A stretch of DNA of 11,114 nt. Origin: Myxococcales bacterium. Lineage in GTDB: Bacteria; Myxococcota_A; Polyangia; Polyangiales; Polyangiaceae. Made by a program: the position numbers and the translations under genes. The notes under the pieces were generated by a model. The model searched no databases and had not been told where the DNA came from. It was given only the letters and a program-made list of their open reading frames with translations. The number at the start of each line of letters is the position of its first letter. Positions within the stretch are counted from its first letter, which is position 1. Below are positions 6,986 through 11,114 of the stretch, one piece after another. Location of the stretch: the NCBI GenBank assembly GCA_016712525.1, contig JADJQX010000003.1, forward strand, positions 1 to 11,114, given 5' to 3'.

Positions 6986-7033
6986 CCCTACCCGAGCAGC
7001 GTCGTCGGGCTTCACTACGTCCGCGCGCTGACC
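6986..7033 (+). repeat. copy 2 of the 48-50 base direct repeat, an orphan reductase 3' end
   Basis: This copy reads KPYPSSVVGLHYVRA in one frame, but no reductase sequence precedes it: the bases just upstream (6939-6985) follow the stop of the VWA-like gene and show no other reductase block. It is therefore a remnant or duplicated tail, in the same orientation as copy 1 and 2,255 bases from it. The rest of 6939-7123 holds nothing else I recognise apart from the ribosome site before 7124. Confidence 0.85.
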
Positions 7034-7113
7034 ACGGGGGCTCGCGAGAAAAAGAACCGGGCGTGACGATTTCCACGCAGCGAACCCCGGCCGATTGCCG
7101 AACGAGCGGGACC

Positions 7114-7119
7114 AGGAGG
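7114..7119 (+). promoter_or_regulatory. strong ribosome binding site of the M4 peptidase gene
   Basis: AGGAGG, the full consensus, ends four bases before the ATG at 7124 (MSRSRTRFF). It decides the start over other ATG/GTG codons in the overlapping frames. Confidence 0.75.
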
Positions 7120-7123
7120 TTCC

Positions 7124-9058
7124 ATGTCCCGCTCTCGAACGCGTTTTTTCCTCGTCCGTTCTCCTTCTTTTGCTCCTCGCGGGGCGTCGTCCGTCGTCGC
7201 GTGCGGCGGACGACGGCCCGGCGCCGCTCCCCTCGCGAACGATCTCGCCGCGCGGCTCGAGGCCGACACCGGCGTCGCGTGGGCCTCCTCGCCGAGCCGG
7301 CGCGCCTAGCCCCGCCTGCTCGGCCCGACGACCCCGTCGCCCTCCCGGCGCCACCCACGAAGAGCAGGCCCGCGGCTTCTTCGCCCGCTACGGCGGGCGC
7401 TGGGCACCCACGGCGGCGCGCCCGCGTTCGTGCCGCTGACCGACAACGACGAGCCCGATAACGCCCACGAGACCGCCTTCACCGAGGTCGTCCCCGGGAC
7501 CACGATCCCCGTGTTCGACGCCATCTCGTCCGTGCGCTTCGGCCAAGACGGGAAGGTCCTCTACGTGCAATCCGCGCTCGCGCACGACCTCTCCGCGCTC
7601 CCGCGTTCGCCCAAGCTCACCGAGCCCGACGCCGCGCGAAAAGCCGCCGAGCACGTCCTCGCCTCGTGCGGCGAGCCCCACCGTCACGCCGAAGATCTCC
7701 CTGGGCGCCCTGCCCGGAGACGCCCGCACCTCCCGCCGCGTCCGAGCTCGAGGAGGCCGTGGGCACCTGCTCGGGCCCCACGGTCCACGTCGACGCCACG
7801 GGGCGGGCCGTGCTCGAGATGCGCCGGCGAACGGCGAACCTCCGGGATCAGGCGTGGCGCCCGCTACTACTATTGGCGCGACCCGAGCGACGTCAAAAGC
7901 TCGACGTCTCGCAGAACGCCGACTACTCATGCGACCTCAGATCCGCCGACGCCTACGGTGTCGACCTTCGCGCTCGACGCACGCGGTGCCGATGCAGCCC
8001 ATTCGCGTGTCCCAACTCGGCACGTGGGACTCGTTCGACAAGAGCGTCTCGGTCGATGCGGCCTACCATGCGCAGAAGGGGCTCGAGTACTTCCGCGTCG
8101 TCCACGGAAGAAAATGGCCTCGACAGGCGTGGGAGCCCCGTCGTCGTCGTGACCACGACACCGCCCTCCGGGGACAATGCCGCCTACCGGCCGTGGTCGA
8201 GGAGATCCACTTCCGGGGACGGAACGGTCGGCGGCGCGTTACCATGGACGGCGCTCTCGTTCGACGTCGTTGTGCACGAGCTCGCGCACGGCGTGATCGC
8301 GGCGACGTCCGGCCTCGTCTACGCTGCGGAGTCGGGCGCCCTCAACGAATCGTTCGCCGGACGTGATGGGCGTCTCGGCCGCCCACTGGTTGCCGGGCTC
8401 CGAGAAAAAGGCCGACATGCGTGTCGGGCGCCTGATTCTACAGAATGGGCAGGGTATCCGCGACCTCGCGGCACCACGGATCTTCCAGCAGCCCGACTAC
8501 ATGGCGGGCCGATACCTAAAGGGGCCCGCCGACATGGCGAACGACAACTGGTGTGCACTACTGCTCAGGGAATCCCCAACCAAGCCTTTGCGCTCATGAC
8601 CATCGGCGGTGGCCTCGGATATTACCGGGTGCCGAAGCCCCTCGGTTTCGAGGCGACCCGCTACATCTGGTTCGAGCCGCTGACCTCGCTCCGAAACCCG
8701 CGAGCTTCCGCAAGGCCGCGATGGCCCAGACGTTCGAGGGCGGGCCTGCTAGGCCAGGGACTCTGACCAGCGTGGGGTGCGCATGGATGGCCGTCGGCGT
8801 CCTTACCCCCACCGACTCCGGCCCGTGGTGGCATCACATGCGGAGATCGCTCGCGGCTCTCGGACTGCGCAGATCGTGAATGGGTACGCGTGCCATGAGT
8901 CGGCGCCCTACGCCGCTTCCGTCTGTCGAAACGGAGCCATCGCAGGGGGGCATTTCTGTGCGACAAGCTCGAACAGCGCTGCATTCGTCGTGGGCCGTAC
9001 GACTATCCGGGCCCGCCTGGACACGTTAGGTCAGCTTGCGTGCGAGGACATCAAATAA
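7124..9058 (+). CDS. M4 (thermolysin) family metallopeptidase, exported, frameshifted
   Basis: This encodes a zinc endopeptidase precursor of about 645 residues. MSRSRTRFFL, a Leu run and VVACGG look like a lipoprotein-type signal. LANDLAARLEADTGVAW and the region 7430-7670 (DNDEPDNAHETAFTEV, VRFGQDGKVLYVQSAL) form the propeptide, which I infer to be FTP-like. YYYWRDPSDVKS precedes the catalytic domain: KGLEYFRVVHGRK, then HELAHGV at 8275 with both zinc histidines and the catalytic Glu. ESGALNESFA follows (third zinc ligand Glu at 8347), then DVMG, and GVHYCSG (8550-8570) with the transition-state His of the thermolysin DNGGVH motif. It continues with NQAFALMTIGGG, ATRYIWF, FRKAAMAQTFE and AWMAVGVLTPT. 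About 75 residues after this carry paired cysteines (YACHESAPYAASVCRNGAI, GGHFCA) and end EDIK at 9058. The frame breaks often; near 8359 one extra G interrupts NESFADVMG. The catalytic residues are kept. Confidence 0.85.
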
Positions 9059-9905
9059 AGAGACACCCCTCTGTGCGCTCGTCCTCGCCCTCGTCGCGAC
9101 GGCGACGGCCTGCGTCCCCACCCGCCGGCACGGGCCCGTGCCCGCCCCGGCCGCGGTCGGGAGTCGACCCTCCGCGGCTCGTCGCGTCGCTGCGCCGTGA
9201 CTTCCCCGGGGCCCGGTCGACCCGTCGACTCCCGTCAGATCGTGCGAATCCGCCTCGGCGAAGTGGCCGCGGTCGGCGATCCGAGCTTCGCGAAGGGGGA
9301 CTCTCGAGGCACCAGGCAGAGCTCAGGCCTCGGGCTTCACCTTCCCGTCGTTCCCGATGGCCCCCTCTTGGTCGTGGGCAGAACGCGACCGCTCCGCGGG
9401 TTTGCCGGGTGCCGGCGCGTGCGCTTCCAGGTGGGGTTCGACGACAGTGGGGGCTGTCTTCGTCGAGCGCGAATGCCGCCCCTTCGAGCACCGCCCCCGA
9501 GCTACCGCGCGCCCGCTCCCTCGACGGCCACGGGCGACGTCCGGATCCTCGCGCGAAAAAGGGGCCGCTGGTGGGCACTCCGCGACCCGCCTTCTCGAGG
9601 AGTCATCCTCGACCGCTACGGGGACGTGTATACGGCCGTCGACAGGGGTCGTTCGAGTCCTCGGACTACGACCTCCTCGACTACGTGCGAACGCTCCCGC
9701 CCGCCGAGGTCGAAACGGTTCATGTACGACGTGGCGCTCTCGATCGTCGAGCGAGGAGAGCCCGAGCGGGCCGCCTTCGCCCGACGAGCCGTCCCATGTC
9801 ATCGACGGGTTCCTCGCGAAGGGACGGGCCGTGAGCCTGGCGCATCGCCGCGGTTCGACCGCCTCCCGAGCCCGCGCCTGGGCCGAGGACAACCTCCACG
9901 AGTGA
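9055..9905 (+). CDS. small exported lipoprotein of unknown function, frameshifted
   Basis: I recognise no family. The region can be read as about 280 residues. A convincing lipoprotein signal, PLCALVLALVATATACVP, starts near 9067. The start codon is damaged: the best reading is ATAAAGAGACAC at 9055 as a miscalled ATG AAG AGA CAC (MKRHP), which would overlap the stop of the peptidase gene and imply coupling. The body reads LRRDFPGA, VRIRLGEVAAVGDPSFAKGD, LHLPVVPDGPLLVVGRTR, VRFQVGFDDSGG, GDVRILARKRGRWWALRDPP, VILDRYGDVYTAVD and SSDYDLLDYVRTLPPAEVE. It continues with YDVALSIVERGEPERAAFARR and AVSLAHRRG and ends NLHE at 9905. These blocks alternate between frames. Beta-rich segments suggest a periplasmic or surface domain. 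It may be transcribed with the M4 peptidase, but any joint function is inference. Confidence 0.5.
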
Positions 9906-9938
9906 CCTCGCGCCCGTGGCGATCCATGTCGAGGAGTC

Positions 9939-9951
9939 GCTTCGTCGAAGC
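9939..9951. repeat. palindrome in the convergent gap
   Basis: GCTTCG-T-CGAAGC is a 13-base palindrome between the converging lipoprotein (stop at 9905) and ferritin-like gene (stop about 9987). The central loop would be too tight for all six pairs and there is no T tract, so it is only a weak candidate for a shared 3'-end structure. Confidence 0.2.
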
Positions 9952-9986
9952 TTCCTCGCGCGGGAGCTCGGTGGTGCTTCCGGAGG

Positions 9987-11114
9987 TCACGCCGCAGCGA
10001 GCACGTCTCCGGACTCCCGCGACGAGCCACGCGGCCTCTCGGGCGTTCAGGGCCCGGCCCGCGTCGCAGGCTCGTCGCTCGGCTCGTCGCGGAGGGACGC
10101 CTCCGCGCGGCCCACGCCTCTTCGCGTGCGCGCTCGACCTCGCGGCGCTCCTCGGCCGTGAGCCGTGGAGCGAGAAGGCGTCGACGGCCCAGGCGAGCTC
10201 GGCGTGCCGGGCCTCGTCACGGGCGATCACCGCGAGGTCGCGCGCACCGCGGATCGCTCGCGCGGCGTGCTTGGAAGGCGGCCTGCGCCCGCGCCGTACG
10301 TCTCGCCCACGCAGCCCTCGCGCGCGTTCTCGAGCGCCATCGCGAGCACCGAACGCGGGCTCGGGCTCTCGACGGCGACCTCGGCGCATTTCCCCGCCGA
10401 ACGCCTTGGCGAGCAGGCGCATCATCGTCGTGTGGCGGATCTCGTCACGAAGCCGCTCGCCGCGCGGCCGCGAGGGCTTCGGCCCCGCCCCGAGCGCCGG
10501 GCTCGCGCTCGAGTGTACGGAACGCAGGCACGCTCGCTTCTTCAGGTGCGTGCATTGCGCAAGAAATCGACCCGCCGACGTGAGGCCCGCAGACGTGTGC
10601 ACCTCGCGCAGCCCCTCGGGGCGACGCCCCCCACGCCCACCGGGGCGAGACCAAGACCCTTGGATTTTCGGTGACGACACCGCTCGCGCTCACGTCGAGG
10701 GGTGTAGCCGTATTGCTGCTGCATGGAGGGCCGTTGACCCGCGCGGACCACGTAGCCACCACCCGGCGACGCGCTCAGGGTCGTCGCGTCGCACAACGCG
10801 CCGTAGCCTTGGAGGCGCGCGACGGGGAAACGGCTTCCGAGGGCGAGTCGACCGGGCGAGAATATGGCCCGACCGCGTTCAGCTTGTGGAACGACCGAAG
10901 GTGTCACCCTGGTTCACCACGAGCGACTCGACCGAGCACTGCCGAACTGCGCATTGCGGGAAGCCGAAGCGAGTGCCGATACCCGCGTACGCCTCGAGGC
11001 AGCGCGCCTTGTCGGTCGCGTTTCCGCACAACGCTCCTTCTTTGCGCGGATCTCGAGCGCTGGCGGCCCCCGCGTCGGAGCCCCGCCGCCATCCCCGAGG
11101 CTCGTCGACCTCGT
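9987..11114 (-). CDS. ferritin-like di-iron domain protein, frameshifted and cut by the window edge
   Basis: This minus-strand gene runs off the right edge, so its N-terminus (probably with a signal peptide) is missing; about 375 residues are visible. It starts with a Cys-containing region (NATDKARCLEAYAGIG, FGFPQCAVRQCSVE), then LARLQGYGALCDATTL and LDVSASGVVTENPRVLVSP. The four-helix domain shows ASVPAFRTLERE with the first iron-ligand Glu, RDEIRHTTMMRLLAKAFGGE with an ExxH pair, ENAREGCVGETYGA with the second-half Glu, and VIARDEARHAELAWAV with the second ExxH pair. These are the expected ligands of a ferritin-like di-iron site, in family order. The tail (LTAEERREVERARE, LNAREAAWLVA, GDVLAAA) gives a probable stop at 9987, but the frame is uncertain there. 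Similar exported ferritin-like proteins with Cys-rich leaders occur in Myxococcota; the substrate is unknown. Several frame breaks are present. Confidence 0.7.

Noticed and set aside
1..11114. CRISPR arrays, tRNA or rRNA genes, insertion sequences, integrases
   Set aside because: I looked for regularly spaced repeats, cloverleaf ends, transposase motifs and terminal inverted repeats and saw none. The only long repeat is the single pair at 4731 and 6986.

Overview
The window is GC-rich DNA with long, Arg/Ala-rich spurious frames on both strands. Several genes look like families common in Myxococcota, probably Polyangia: a von Willebrand A-like lipoprotein, a secreted ferritin-like protein with a Cys-containing leader region, and a thermolysin-type protease with a Cys-rich tail. 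This placement is a judgement from protein style, not from a marker gene.

Layout. On the minus strand at the left lie a zinc-ribbon membrane protein (52-1143) and an unrecognised helical protein (1350-2280, frameshifted) that ends at a clear intrinsic terminator (1295-1326). A gene-free stretch of 386 bases (2281-2666) separates it from a divergent, fully intact plus-strand gene (2667-4034). That gene encodes an AbiJ-NTD3-like domain fused to a DUF559/Vsr-like PD-(D/E)XK nuclease and is a candidate stand-alone anti-phage gene. By eye it is less GC-rich than its surroundings. Next on the plus strand come a RibD-C/dihydrofolate-reductase-family protein (4191-4778) with its own terminator (4883-4908), a VWA-like lipoprotein (4989-6938), an M4 metallopeptidase (7124-9058) and a small unrecognised lipoprotein (about 9055-9905). 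A convergent ferritin-like protein on the minus strand (about 9987 to beyond the right edge) closes the window.

Quality of the sequence. From about 4190 to the end, every gene is readable only by switching frame every 50-250 bases, yet catalytic motifs and termini are preserved. In the reductase gene all six net shifts go the same way, and several sit in short homopolymers. This looks like indel error in a draft long-read assembly rather than six decayed genes in a row. I therefore give these loci as single coding regions with stated breaks. Their reconstructed lengths are approximate.

How the genes work together. The three or four exported plus-strand proteins may form a loose secreted-protein neighbourhood, but no pathway links them to each other, to the reductase or to the nuclease. 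The most interesting locus is the nuclease. A second oddity is a 48-50 base direct repeat: the 3' end of the reductase gene recurs about 2.25 kb downstream, just after the VWA gene.
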